Of a DNA stretch of 64,000 nt, positions 8,620 through 17,426 are shown piece by piece; the stretch's first letter is position 1, and each line of letters opens with the position of its first letter. Location of the stretch: contig NZ_JAURVN010000014.1 in the NCBI RefSeq assembly GCF_030655415.1, positions 372,001 through 436,000 on the forward strand, given 5' to 3'. The notes beneath the pieces were generated by a model, which saw only the letters and a program-made list of their open reading frames with translations, was not told the origin of the DNA and did no database searches. The translations under genes and the position numbers were made by a program. The DNA is from Herminiimonas sp. (GTDB taxonomy: Bacteria; Pseudomonadota; Gammaproteobacteria; Burkholderiales; Burkholderiaceae).

Positions 8620-9732
8620 ATGACTGAAAAAATCATTCCGCTCGCAGACTTGCGTTATCTGAACAAGATACCGGTCATTCCCGCTCGCCTTGAAGCACCC
8701 AACGGCTTGCTGGCGGATACCCTCGCGCGCCCACTGCAGGATTTGCGCATCTCGATCACCGATCGCTGTAATTTTCGTTGCGTGTATTGCATGCCGAAAG
8801 AAGTGTTCGACAAGGACTACGCTTTCCTGCCGCAGACATCTTTGCTGTCATTTGAAGAAATCACTCGCATCGCTTCTCTGTTCGTTGCGCATGGCGTAGA
8901 GAAAATTCGTCTGACCGGCGGTGAACCACTATTGCGCAAGAATGTAGAAAAGCTGATCGAAATGCTCGCCGCATTGCGCACGCCGGATGGCCGCGAACTC
9001 GATTTGACCTTGACGACTAATGGCTCATTGTTGGCACGCAAAGCACAGGCTTTGAAAGATGCCGGCCTGAAGCGCGTCACGGTTTCGCTCGATGCGCTGG
9101 ACGACAAAGTATTCAAGGAAATGAACGACGTTGATTTTGCTGTCTCCGATGTGCTGGAAGGCATAGAAGCAGCGCATCGCGTCGGCCTCGGTCCGATCAA
9201 GATCAATATGGTCGTCAAAGGCGGCATGAACGATCAGGAAATCGTGCCGATGGCGCGCCATTTCAAAAACACGCCTTATATCTTGCGCTTCATCGAATAC
9301 ATGGATGTCGGTGCATCGAACGGCTGGAAGATGGATGAAGTGATTCCATCGTCAGAAGTTGTACGCCGCATCAATGCCGAGATGCCACTCGTAGCTGTCG
9401 CACCGAATTACACCGGCGAGACAGCAGGCCGTTGGCGCTACGCAGATGGCGGTGGCGAAATCGGTGCAATTTCCAGCGTGACGCAAGCGTTCTGCAGCGA
9501 CTGCAGCCGCGCACGTCTATCAACTGAAGGCAAGCTCTACACCTGCCTGTTCGCAACCGGCGGTCACGACTTGCGTGCACTGATGCGCAACGATAAAACG
9601 GATGAAGAAATTTCCACCGTCATCGCACATATCTGGCGCGCACGCGGCGATCGCTATTCGGAATTGCGCACTGCAAATACCGACGGTTTGAAATCTGATC
9701 GCAAAGTCGAGATGTCTTACATCGGCGGCTAA
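8620..9732 (+). CDS. moaA: GTP 3',8-cyclase MoaA
   Basis: A 370-residue radical SAM enzyme that, with MoaC, converts GTP to cyclic pyranopterin monophosphate, the first step of molybdenum cofactor synthesis. The radical SAM cluster motif is C50-x3-C54-x2-C57, and the second, substrate-binding cluster is CSDC followed by YTC near residues 300-318. The protein ends in the conserved Gly-Gly (YIGG) needed for activity. It has a slightly long N-terminus (about 35 residues before the first conserved strand). First gene of moaA-mobA-moeA. Confidence 0.97.
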   Translation: MTEKIIPLADLRYLNKIPVIPARLEAPNGLLADTLARPLQDLRISITDRCNFRCVYCMPKEVFDKDYAFLPQTSLLSFEEITRIASLFVAHGVEKIRLTGGEPLLRKNVEKLIEMLAALRTPDGRELDLTLTTNGSLLARKAQALKDAGLKRVTVSLDALDDKVFKEMNDVDFAVSDVLEGIEAAHRVGLGPIKINMVVKGGMNDQEIVPMARHFKNTPYILRFIEYMDVGASNGWKMDEVIPSSEVVRRINAEMPLVAVAPNYTGETAGRWRYADGGGEIGAISSVTQAFCSDCSRARLSTEGKLYTCLFATGGHDLRALMRNDKTDEEISTVIAHIWRARGDRYSELRTANTDGLKSDRKVEMSYIGG

Positions 9733-9790
9733 GTATTTCTTAAGCATTCACTCAACTGATCACACAACTGATATCGGAATAATTCACAAT

Positions 9791-10387
9791 ATGGATACCA
9801 GTCAAATTACCGGACTCATACTCGCAGGTGGACGCGGTACTCGTATGGGCACCGTCGACAAAGGTTTGCAACAATTTCGCGACGCTCCGATGGCCTTGCA
9901 CGTATTGATGCGCTTCGCCCCCCAAGTCGGCTATGTGATGATCAATGCAAATCAAAACATCGCGCCGTATGAAGGTTTTAGCGTACCGGTTTGGCAAGAT
10001 GAAATACAAGGATTCGCCGGGCCACTGGCTGGACTACACACCGGCATGATCCATTGCGAAACCGATTATCTGGTGACCGCACCATGCGACTCGCCTTTTT
10101 TACCCAAGGATCTGGTTGCGCGTCTGGCTACAGGACTGGAAGAAGAAGATGCCGACCTCGCCGTTGCTGTCACTGGCACCGATGAAACGCGACAGCCGCA
10201 TCCGGTGTTTTGTCTGGTAAAAGCTTCACTGCTGCCGCACCTGACTTTGTATTTGCAAGAAGGCGGACGCAAGTTCGACAAATGGTATTCATCGCTGAAT
10301 GTCGCTGAAGTTCACTTCGACGATGAAGATGCCTTCCGCAATATCAATACGCTGGATGATTTGAAAAAATACGAAGCGAGCGCGTAA
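9791..10387 (+). CDS. mobA: Molybdenum cofactor guanylyltransferase MobA
   Basis: A 198-residue nucleotidyltransferase that attaches GMP to Mo-molybdopterin, giving the bis-MGD cofactor used by enzymes such as formate dehydrogenase. The signature LAGGRGTRMG with following DKGL lies near residues 10-27, and TAPCDSPFLP near 97 supplies the metal-binding Asp. The stop codon overlaps the moeA ATG by one base (TAATG), indicating coupled translation. Confidence 0.95.
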   Translation: MDTSQITGLILAGGRGTRMGTVDKGLQQFRDAPMALHVLMRFAPQVGYVMINANQNIAPYEGFSVPVWQDEIQGFAGPLAGLHTGMIHCETDYLVTAPCDSPFLPKDLVARLATGLEEEDADLAVAVTGTDETRQPHPVFCLVKASLLPHLTLYLQEGGRKFDKWYSSLNVAEVHFDDEDAFRNINTLDDLKKYEASA

Positions 10388-11778
10388 TGAATCTGCGTTA
10401 CTCACACATCCTGCGCGACGCCAACCTTTTAGATGACGACGATCCTATGTCCAACGATGTTGATTCCAATTTGAATTCAGATACAAAGCCAGTCGGCAAC
10501 ACGCTGTCCAGCGTAATCAGCTGCCTGTCGGATTACGATCCCGATGCATTGCCGGTCGCAGATGCACAAGCCATTATTCGTCAACTGATACAACCTATCA
10601 ATGCAGTCGAAAAAATCGCCTTGCGCAGCGCGCTGGATCGCATTCTCGCAGCCGATATCGTCTCGCCTATCAATGTGCCGTCGCATGACAATTCAGCGAT
10701 GGATGGTTATGCCTTGTACGGCAACGATTTAAGCAAAGATCAAGATTTAAAACTCAAGGTCATCGGCACTGCCTACGCGGGCCGTGCTTACGATGGCGTA
10801 GTCAACAGCGGCGAATGCGTGCGCATCATGACCGGCGCGGTGATGCCGGCGCAATGCGATACGGTGATTCCACAAGAATTCGTCATCGACGTCAGCGATA
10901 CCGGCATCACGATTCCAGTCGGCACGGTAAAGACCGGCGACAATCGCCGCCTCAAAGGTGAAGACCTCAAAGTCGGCACACCGGCACTGCAAAAAGGCAA
11001 AATTCTGCGTCCGGCGGATCTCGGATTATTGGCATCGCTAGGCATAGGCGAAGTGCCGGTGCAACGTCGCTTGCGCGTCGCCTTTTTCTCGACCGGCGAC
11101 GAGTTGCGCTCGATAGGTGAAACACTGGATGAAGGCTGCGTCTACGACAGCAATCGCTACACCTTGTACGGCATGTTGAAGCGCCTCGGTTGCGACGTCG
11201 TCGATATGGGCGTCATCAAGGATGATCCCGATGTACTCGAAGCTGCGTTCCGCACAGCTTGCGAAAACGCCGATGCCATCATTACCTCCGGCGGCGTATC
11301 AGTCGGTGAAGCGGATTACACCAAACAAATGATGGCGCAACTGGGAGATGTCGGCTTTTGGAAAATCGGCATGCGTCCTGGTCGTCCCATGGCCTTCGGC
11401 AAAATAGCATCGAACGGCAAAGAGGCGTATCTATTCGGTTTGCCCGGCAATCCGGTTGCGGTGATGGTGACCTTCTATTTCCTCGCACGCCAAGCCTTGC
11501 TGCACATGATGGGCGCATCGGCAGTCGAAGCGCCGCCGCTAATGCGCGTCGTATCGCAAGCAGCCATACGTAAACGCCCAGGCCGCACTGAATATCAACG
11601 CGGCATCTTGAGCCGCAACAGCGACGGCATACAGCAAGTACGCATCACCGGCTCGCAAGGTTCGGGCGTATTGCGCTCAATGTCAGAAGCCAACTGCATG
11701 GTGGTACTGGAACACGATAGAGATGAAGTTAAAGCCGGCGATCTGGTTGATGTGATTCTGTTTGATGGTTTGGTCTAG
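10387..11778 (+). CDS. moeA: Molybdopterin molybdenumtransferase MoeA
   Basis: A 463-residue enzyme that inserts molybdate into adenylated molybdopterin. Family motifs include NSAMDGYAL, RIMTGAVMPAQCD, FFSTGDEL, TSGGVSVGEADY, MRPGRPMAFG and LPGNPVAV. The N-terminus is about 60 residues longer than usual; an internal ATG at 10447 (MSNDVDSN) is an alternative start, but the 10387 ATG overlaps the mobA stop and is preferred for coupling. With MoaA and MobA it serves the neighbouring formate dehydrogenase. Confidence 0.95.
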   Translation: MNLRYSHILRDANLLDDDDPMSNDVDSNLNSDTKPVGNTLSSVISCLSDYDPDALPVADAQAIIRQLIQPINAVEKIALRSALDRILAADIVSPINVPSHDNSAMDGYALYGNDLSKDQDLKLKVIGTAYAGRAYDGVVNSGECVRIMTGAVMPAQCDTVIPQEFVIDVSDTGITIPVGTVKTGDNRRLKGEDLKVGTPALQKGKILRPADLGLLASLGIGEVPVQRRLRVAFFSTGDELRSIGETLDEGCVYDSNRYTLYGMLKRLGCDVVDMGVIKDDPDVLEAAFRTACENADAIITSGGVSVGEADYTKQMMAQLGDVGFWKIGMRPGRPMAFGKIASNGKEAYLFGLPGNPVAVMVTFYFLARQALLHMMGASAVEAPPLMRVVSQAAIRKRPGRTEYQRGILSRNSDGIQQVRITGSQGSGVLRSMSEANCMVVLEHDRDEVKAGDLVDVILFDGLV

Positions 11779-11821
11779 GTCGCATTAAGCGCTGCGATAC
11801 AAATTTGCCGAAAGGACTGGC

Positions 11822-11908
11822 ATGAGCAAGAACAAAAGCAAGAGCAAGAAATGCTGCGAGAGCAAAAAGCAATGTAAGAATTGTCCGCTTAGAAAAAAGG
11901 CAAACTGA
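11822..11908 (+). CDS. Candidate 28-residue Lys/Cys-rich small protein
   Basis: A short ORF 43 bp after moeA: 28 residues with eleven Lys and two cysteine clusters, KKCC at positions 9-12 and C18/C21 followed by Pro. The ATG follows AAAGGACTGG, a fair Shine-Dalgarno. The stop lies inside the left arm of a strong terminator, as in many genuine end-of-operon genes. Four cysteines in such a basic peptide suggest metal or nucleic-acid binding, but this is only inference; I do not recognise a named family. It may be cotranscribed with moaA-mobA-moeA because no terminator separates them. Confidence 0.5.
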   Translation: MSKNKSKSKKCCESKKQCKNCPLRKKAN

Positions 11909-11936
11909 AGCAAGCAAACACCACGTTTGCCTTTTT
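11894..11936 (+). terminator. Rho-independent terminator after moeA and the small ORF
   Basis: GGCAAAC (11899-11905) pairs with GTTTGCC (11925-11931). The stem is extended by flanking A and T runs, with TTTTTATTT following. The left arm overlaps the small ORF's stop codon. Confidence 0.75.
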
Positions 11937-11949
11937 ATTTCCCTCAAGC

Positions 11950-11986
11950 AAAAGCATGCATTTTCATTTGAGAAATGCAGGCTTTT
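11950..11986 (+). terminator. Second, tandem terminator-like hairpin
   Basis: AGCATGCATTT pairs with AAATGCAGGCT (one A/G mismatch) across a 9-base loop, followed by TTTTTC. A back-up terminator. The remaining 11990-12243 is AT-rich and should hold the promoter of the HDOD gene; I see no other gene there. Confidence 0.55.
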
Positions 11987-12243
11987 TCATGCTAAAAAGC
12001 AATAATAATTGCATTAAGCAAATCTTCTTTTTGAATTCACAAAAGATCACATTCTTCTTCTCGTTTTTCCAAAATTTCACATGCAAAATGGCAAGACTAG
12101 GTCTACTCTAATCATATAAGAAATAAATAACATATCTGTCATCCGCCTTCTATTGCTTTGTGGAAGCACGAACCAAGGGTCGTACCCAATCTTTCATTGA
12201 AGCTTGGCAACGCATACAGCACGGATGATTTGGGGAGAATATT

Positions 12244-13107
12244 ATGCACGAGCCCAAGCCTACACACAGCCATCAAGGAACTACCGCTGAGCTCGCCCGC
12301 CCGGTCAACATCCCTCCTCGCCCCGCCTTACTTATTGCACTGCAGCGTGAAATCGCGCACGAAGATCCATCCATTAAAAAAATCGTACAACTAGTCCAAC
12401 GCGATGCCGCTATCGCAGGAAATTTGCTGGCGATTTCAAATTCGGCCATGTTCAATTTGAATCGACACATTGAAAATGTGCAGGACGCGATTACGCTGAT
12501 CGGCTTGAACAATTGCAACGCGGTGATCACGCGCTTGATGGCCAGACGCGCATTGGCGCATGGCAGGATGATGATGCCGCGCTTTTGGGATGTTTCAGAA
12601 AAACGTTCGTGGGGCATGATGTACGTCGCACGTCAGACCACCAAAGTTGCACCTGAACTCGCATACAACTTCGGTCTGTTTTGCGATATCGGCATTCCCC
12701 TGATGATGGCGTCTTTCCTCGATTACGGTGACACACTTACCGTCGCGAATCAGCTCGAACACAACGGCTTTATCGAATTGGAAAATTCACGCCACCGCAT
12801 CAATCATGCGTTGGTTGGCGCGATGCTGGCAGAACACTGGCACGCAGATCCACTGGTCGTGCTTGCGATTAAAAAACATCATTCGTACGAGGTCATGACC
12901 GACTCGGCTTTTGCGCCGGCAGTACGCGAAATGATTGCGGTGTTTTGTTTGGTAGATCAGGCGATACAACAGCACAGACATGCGGTGTCGATCGAGTGGC
13001 TGGAAGGGGGCGAGATCGCAACCGAAACCTTGGGTTTAACGACTGCCGATGTAGATGATCTTTGTGAAAATCTGAGAGAAAAATTCTTGCTGCCGAATGC
13101 TGCTTGA
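12244..13107 (+). CDS. HDOD domain protein
   Basis: A 287-residue protein with an HDOD domain over about residues 20-210. These domains resemble HD phosphohydrolases but lack catalysis and act in signalling. Visible are PPRPALLIALQREI, the LVQRDAAIAGNLLAISNSA helix, and HRINHALVGAMLAEHW. No second output domain is present. The ATG has a strong GGGGAGA site. It is monocistronic, convergent with the ankyrin gene. The specific role is unknown; HDOD proteins often link to c-di-GMP or stress signalling. Confidence 0.85.
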   Translation: MHEPKPTHSHQGTTAELARPVNIPPRPALLIALQREIAHEDPSIKKIVQLVQRDAAIAGNLLAISNSAMFNLNRHIENVQDAITLIGLNNCNAVITRLMARRALAHGRMMMPRFWDVSEKRSWGMMYVARQTTKVAPELAYNFGLFCDIGIPLMMASFLDYGDTLTVANQLEHNGFIELENSRHRINHALVGAMLAEHWHADPLVVLAIKKHHSYEVMTDSAFAPAVREMIAVFCLVDQAIQQHRHAVSIEWLEGGEIATETLGLTTADVDDLCENLREKFLLPNAA

Positions 13108-13121
13108 AAACGATTAGGCTC

Positions 13122-13170
13122 AAGCCATTTGTTGCGTACAGTCTGATTCGATGCACGCAACAAATAGCTT
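13122..13170. terminator. Inverted repeat between convergent HDOD and ankyrin genes
   Basis: ATTTGTTGCGT (13127-13137) pairs exactly with 13155-13165. After one mismatch the stem continues with AAGC/GCTT. No T-run follows on either strand, so it is an atypical terminator or a structured convergent 3' end. Confidence 0.4.
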
Positions 13171-13183
13171 ATCTGTTGAGTGA

Positions 13184-13876
13184 TTAAAGCTTGCCGGCTT
13201 TCTTCAAGCGATAGTTCAAACCTTCAACGATATCTTTGTGCCCACCTTGCTGTGCAAAATCGACAGCCGTCATTCCCACATCATTCTTCAACGATGCATC
13301 TGCGCCCGCATCGAGCAAGGCTTTGACGGTGTAAATATGACCGCCACGTGCGGCCATCATAACCGGCGTGGTTTTGTTTGGTGACGGCGCATCCAGCACA
13401 GCGGATTTAGCCAACAACATTTTCACGATGTCGTTATCGCCTATCGCTGCGGCGTAATGCAAAGCCGTCCAGCCTTCCTGATTCACGTTCGCGCCTTTGG
13501 CGAGCAAGGCTTCGACCGCAGGCTTGTTGGCTGAATAAGCAGCGATCATTAAGGCTGTGTCGCCGTTATTCGCTCTCAAATTCAAATCGATGCCACGCGC
13601 ATTCAACAACACAGGAAATACCTTCATCGACTTTTCGCGCAAGGCGAGAATCAGACCGGAATCACCGCGATCAGGCTCAACCGTGTTTGGGTCAAAACCA
13701 CGCTGCAACAAGGATGTAATCGTCGCCACATCATCCAGCTTGGCCGCCTTGAAATAATCGTCGTAGGCGCCTGCACGGGCCAGCGTCGGCAAACTTGCCA
13801 TCGCAACCAAGGCAGCCATCGCTTGCAAAACAAGTCTGCGCATGGAATTCGGCTGACCAATCTTTATGTTCATCAT
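13184..13876 (-). CDS. Exported ankyrin-repeat protein
   Basis: A 230-residue protein with an N-terminal signal peptide (hydrophobic segment ending LPTLARAGA) and about five ankyrin repeats, e.g. NGDTALMIAAYSANKPAVEA, GWTALHYAA and TPVMMAARGGH. The start is placed at 13876 (or the adjacent ATG at 13873) because GGTGA lies just upstream and this begins 4 bp after the tatD stop; a longer in-frame start would run into tatD. Probably periplasmic, a protein-binding scaffold whose partner is unknown. Confidence 0.82.
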   Translation of the reverse strand: MMNIKIGQPNSMRRLVLQAMAALVAMASLPTLARAGAYDDYFKAAKLDDVATITSLLQRGFDPNTVEPDRGDSGLILALREKSMKVFPVLLNARGIDLNLRANNGDTALMIAAYSANKPAVEALLAKGANVNQEGWTALHYAAAIGDNDIVKMLLAKSAVLDAPSPNKTTPVMMAARGGHIYTVKALLDAGADASLKNDVGMTAVDFAQQGGHKDIVEGLNYRLKKAGKL

Positions 13877-13880
13877 TTGT

Positions 13881-14660
13881 TCACCGCGCAATCTTGAATA
13901 AGTTGAAAAAGTTATCAGTCGTTTGCTGCGCAATCTGCTCTACCGGCATGCCCTTCAATGTTGCCAGATATTCCGCCACATGCTTTACCAACGCCGGTTC
14001 ATTCACTTTGCCGCGATGCGGCACTGGCGCCAGATATGGTGAGTCAGTTTCTATCAACATTAGTTCCAACGGAACTTCGCGTGCGACCGCTTGCAAATCT
14101 TTCGCACTCTTGAAAGTAACGATGCCGGAGAACGAAATATAAAATCCCATTTCCATCGCTGCTTTTGCCACGTCCAGTGATTCGGTAAAGCAATGCATCA
14201 CGCCAGCCGCACCGCCGGCATTCGTACCCGCACCTTCTTCGCGCATGATGCGTATCGTGTCTTCAGAAGCAGCGCGGGTATGAATAATCAGCGGTTTGCC
14301 AGTCGCGCGTGAGGCACGAATATGCGTACGGAAGCGTTCGCGCTGCCATTCCAGATCACCTTCCAAACGGTAGTAATCCAAACCGGTTTCACCTATCGCG
14401 ACGATCTTTGGTCTATCCGACAAGCAAATCAAATCATCGACGGATGGCTCAGGCGTATCTTCATAATCCGGATGCACCCCGACTGAGGCATAGATATTTG
14501 GATGGCGTTCAGCCAATTCCAAAACGCTAGGGAAATTGGGTAAATCAACCGACACGCACAAAGCATGGCTGACTTCGTTTTCGGCCATTTTGCCGAGGAT
14601 TTCCGGCATGCGCGCGGCAAGCTCGGGAAAATTGATGTGACAGTGGGAATCGATATACAT
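13881..14660 (-). CDS. tatD: TatD-family metal-dependent hydrolase
   Basis: A 259-residue TIM-barrel hydrolase (YcfH/TatD family); members have metal-dependent DNase activity. Metal ligands are visible in DSHCHINF (residues 4-11), GETGLDYY (about 91) and the HTRA and HCF motifs, with the late Asp in IETDSPYLAP. The order holB-pilZ-tatD is conserved in proteobacteria; here a GNAT gene lies between pilZ and tatD. Confidence 0.9.
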   Translation of the reverse strand: MYIDSHCHINFPELAARMPEILGKMAENEVSHALCVSVDLPNFPSVLELAERHPNIYASVGVHPDYEDTPEPSVDDLICLSDRPKIVAIGETGLDYYRLEGDLEWQRERFRTHIRASRATGKPLIIHTRAASEDTIRIMREEGAGTNAGGAAGVMHCFTESLDVAKAAMEMGFYISFSGIVTFKSAKDLQAVAREVPLELMLIETDSPYLAPVPHRGKVNEPALVKHVAEYLATLKGMPVEQIAQQTTDNFFNLFKIAR

Positions 14661-14736
14661 AGGGCTGAATTGTACGCGCCAGAAGGTTTTGCTGCGAGCG
14701 CCCGTCCTGAAACGAGATCAGCTCGGACAGAATTAC

Positions 14737-15282
14737 TTATGCAAGACGCTTGCCAACGATCACCAAATCGCGCTCAACGCCATCCAGCGTCGCGACGCGC
14801 GGCATATTAGCCCAGCGCTCAAAACCGAAACGTTCAAACAGTTTCAAGCTCGGTTCGTTGTGACCAAAAATCAAACCGACCAGCGTATGAACATTCAGAG
14901 TTGGTGCAAAAGCAATCGCTGCAGTCAGCAAATAAGCGCCCAAACCTTTGCCACGCGCCTCTTGCGCCAGATAAATTGAAATTTCTGCCGTATGCGAATA
15001 AGCAGCGCGTGCATGGAAATTTGAATAAGAGAGCCAACCCAGCATCTGCCCATTTTCTTCCACGACCCAGATAGGCCGTTTATCTGCCGAATGTTCGTTA
15101 AACCAGTTCAGGCGTGACGCGACGGTGACAGGCTCAACATCTGCAGTGACCTGACGTGATGGAATGGTGCTGTTGTAGATAGCGACGATGGCTGGCAAAT
15201 CGTCCAGAGTCGCAAGACGGTGGGAATACTGCACTGCGGATGCTTGAACCGATGACTGACTAAACGACGGTTGAAGAGACAT
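14737..15282 (-). CDS. GNAT acetyltransferase, phosphinothricin acetyltransferase-like
   Basis: A 181-residue GNAT enzyme. The acetyl-CoA-binding motif A is EARGKGLGAYLL, and IFGHNEPSLKLFERFGFE forms the C-terminal half. The N-terminal AIYNSTIPSRQVTADVEPV stretch resembles the Pat/Bar/MddA branch that acetylates phosphinothricin or methionine analogues. The true substrate cannot be told from sequence. It sits in the mltG-tatD operon, 50 bp after pilZ and 76 bp before tatD. Confidence 0.82.
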   Translation of the reverse strand: MSLQPSFSQSSVQASAVQYSHRLATLDDLPAIVAIYNSTIPSRQVTADVEPVTVASRLNWFNEHSADKRPIWVVEENGQMLGWLSYSNFHARAAYSHTAEISIYLAQEARGKGLGAYLLTAAIAFAPTLNVHTLVGLIFGHNEPSLKLFERFGFERWANMPRVATLDGVERDLVIVGKRLA

Positions 15283-15332
15283 ATGGAAAAGCGACGATTC
15301 GGCGTTGATATTTCAGTTTGGATACTGCAGTT

Positions 15333-15710
15333 TTACAGCGTATGCGTAGCTCGCGACGAACCCAGCGCTGCACCGAGTAATTCTTCTATACGCTGCTTGA
15401 TGCGCGCACCGCTTTCGTCAGCCGAAAACTGCACACCTATACCCTGCGCCTTGTTATTGTTGGCACCAGCGGGGGTGATCCAGGCGATCTTGCCAGCTAT
15501 CGGATATTTGGTCGGGTCGTCCATCAGCGTCAGGATCAGATAGATTTCGTCTCCGATTTTGTACTGTTTGGTCGATGGCACGAAGATGCCGCCGTTTTGC
15601 AAAAATGGCATGTAGGCGGCGTACAGCGCGGATTTTTCCTTGATCGGCAATGACAATACCGACGGCCGACCCACTGCGGGACTTGCTGCTGCGATCGGGG
15701 TATCTGCCAT
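15333..15710 (-). CDS. pilZ: Type IV pilus-type PilZ domain protein
   Basis: A 125-residue protein (ATG at 15710 after AGAGG; an upstream in-frame GTG adds one residue). The PilZ core includes YMPFLQNGGIFVP, GDEIYLILTL and GIGVQF. It lacks the RxxxR c-di-GMP motif, as do the original type IV pilus PilZ proteins, which work by binding the pilus assembly machinery rather than the nucleotide. It lies 10 bp after holB, the conserved neighbour of pilZ. Confidence 0.88.
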   Translation of the reverse strand: MADTPIAAASPAVGRPSVLSLPIKEKSALYAAYMPFLQNGGIFVPSTKQYKIGDEIYLILTLMDDPTKYPIAGKIAWITPAGANNNKAQGIGVQFSADESGARIKQRIEELLGAALGSSRATHTL

Positions 15711-15720
15711 CACTAACCTC

Positions 15721-16749
15721 TCAGGAAAAAAGCGTCGAATAATCCAGCAACATGTCTTCTATGAACAGCTTGGGTGCCAGCGGATGATCAGCAATTACAC
15801 GCCGCTCATTGACGCTCTTGATTGCTTGCAGCAGCTTGTCGACCTCGACCCTTGCTGCCAAGGCACCCAGTTCTTTTTTGTAACGTGGATAGTACCGGAT
15901 TGTGCCGGAAAGTTTGACGGAAAGCACGTCATACAGCCAGCGTTGCAACCAGGAGACTAATTCAGGCACTGGCGTTTTCTGCAAACGGTCAGCTGCTTTC
16001 AACGCGCCATCGATGCCGGGCTGCGCCAATTGCTGCAAGAATTCATCCATGGTTTCGCGCGTACCGGCTTGCGACGCATCCAAAGCCGTCAGCGGTGCGC
16101 CGCCCTGCTCGGCCAGCCAGCCATCCGCATCTTTGACCTGTTGTTCCTTGAGCCACGCCAGCGCTTCGTCTTTGCTTGGCATCGTCAACGCAAATTTACG
16201 GCAACGCGACAGGATGGTTGGCAGCAAGCGATCTATGCTATTCGTCACCAGCAAAAACATTGTGCGTGGTGGTGGTTCTTCCAGCATTTTCAGCAAGGAA
16301 TTTGCGGCTGCAGTATTCAAGGCTTCCGCTGGATACAAAGTAATGACGCGCATGCCGGAGCGATGCGTAGAAATATTCATGAAATCAGACAAGGCGCGCA
16401 CCTGATCGATCTTGATTTCTTTCGATGGCGCTTTGGTCGATTTGGCTTTCTTGGTTTCCGCTTCGCCCTCCTCGCCTTCTGCACCTTCGCCTTCATCCAA
16501 AATTTCCGGACGTACGCGACGATAATCGGGATGACTGTATTGGGTGAACCAGCCGCAAGCGTCACATGTGCCGCAAGCATGTCCATCTGCCGCAGGCGTT
16601 TCGCATAGCAGCGATTGTGCGCACGCTTCCGCAAATGCAGTTTTACCTATGCCTTCCGGGCCGTGAAATAAAATTGCGTGCGGCAGTCGTTCGCGCAGTA
16701 ATTGCCACTGCTGCCAGGATGCGCCTTGCCAGGGTAAAAGAGTATTCAA
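15721..16749 (-). CDS. holB: DNA polymerase III subunit delta prime
   Basis: A 342-residue clamp-loader subunit. The P-loop-like GPEGIGKT is at residues 30-37, and the zinc module cysteines are C49, C59, C62 and C65. A charged insertion at about residues 86-110 (Glu/Gly-rich, then Lys-rich) precedes the conserved KIDQVRAL helix and is unusual. Downstream are [12 protein letters not shown] and SRCRKF. The ATG overlaps the tmk stop by 4 bp (ATGA). Confidence 0.93.
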   Translation of the reverse strand: MNTLLPWQGASWQQWQLLRERLPHAILFHGPEGIGKTAFAEACAQSLLCETPAADGHACGTCDACGWFTQYSHPDYRRVRPEILDEGEGAEGEEGEAETKKAKSTKAPSKEIKIDQVRALSDFMNISTHRSGMRVITLYPAEALNTAAANSLLKMLEEPPPRTMFLLVTNSIDRLLPTILSRCRKFALTMPSKDEALAWLKEQQVKDADGWLAEQGGAPLTALDASQAGTRETMDEFLQQLAQPGIDGALKAADRLQKTPVPELVSWLQRWLYDVLSVKLSGTIRYYPRYKKELGALAARVEVDKLLQAIKSVNERRVIADHPLAPKLFIEDMLLDYSTLFS

Positions 16750-17360
16750 TGAGCCAGTCCTGCAATGATGTCGCGCAACTGATTCTGTATCGCAGCGATA
16801 GTTTGCGTTGAATCAATGATGCGAAAACGCTGCGGGAATTCTGCTGCACGGCGTAAATATTCCGCGCGCGTCGCTGCAAAAAAATCCGCTTTCTCTTGCT
16901 CGAATTTATCCAGCGTACGGGTCGCATCCAGACGGGCGCGCGCCACATCGAGCGGCACATCAAACAGCAAGGTCAAATCCGGCTGCAGATGCGGATGCAC
17001 CCATTGCTCCAGCGCGGCGAGCTTTTGTAAATCCAGCTTGCGGCCGCCACCTTGATAGGCAAACGTCGCATCGGTAAAGCGATCCGAGATAACCCAGTCG
17101 CCACGTTCCAGCGCCGGCTCTATCACTTGCGCAATATGTTCGCGTCTTGCGGCAAACATCAGCAAGGCTTCCGTTTCCAGATGCATTTTTTCATGCAGAA
17201 GAATTGTGCGTAGTGATTCGCCCAAGGTCGTACCGCCGGGTTCGCGCGTCACTACTACGGTCTTTTTGTGCTCACGCAGCAGGTCGGCCACAAACGACAA
17301 GTGCGTGGATTTACCCGCGCCATCGATACCTTCAAACGTAATGAATTTTGCTGTCGTCAT
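16746..17360 (-). CDS. tmk: Thymidylate kinase
   Basis: A 204-residue kinase phosphorylating dTMP to dTDP. The P-loop [12 protein letters not shown] is at residues 8-19; [11 protein letters not shown], the DRF motif in [17 protein letters not shown], and the C-terminal LID region follow. The length is standard. It lies 66 bp after mltG and overlaps holB by 4 bp. Confidence 0.96.
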   Translation of the reverse strand: MTTAKFITFEGIDGAGKSTHLSFVADLLREHKKTVVVTREPGGTTLGESLRTILLHEKMHLETEALLMFAARREHIAQVIEPALERGDWVISDRFTDATFAYQGGGRKLDLQKLAALEQWVHPHLQPDLTLLFDVPLDVARARLDATRTLDKFEQEKADFFAATRAEYLRRAAEFPQRFRIIDSTQTIAAIQNQLRDIIAGLAH

Positions 17361-17426
17361 GCCACTGCCATAAAGATGATTCGAATGTTTATATTACTGA
17401 TTGCGCTAATAAAATGCTGGCAAAAA

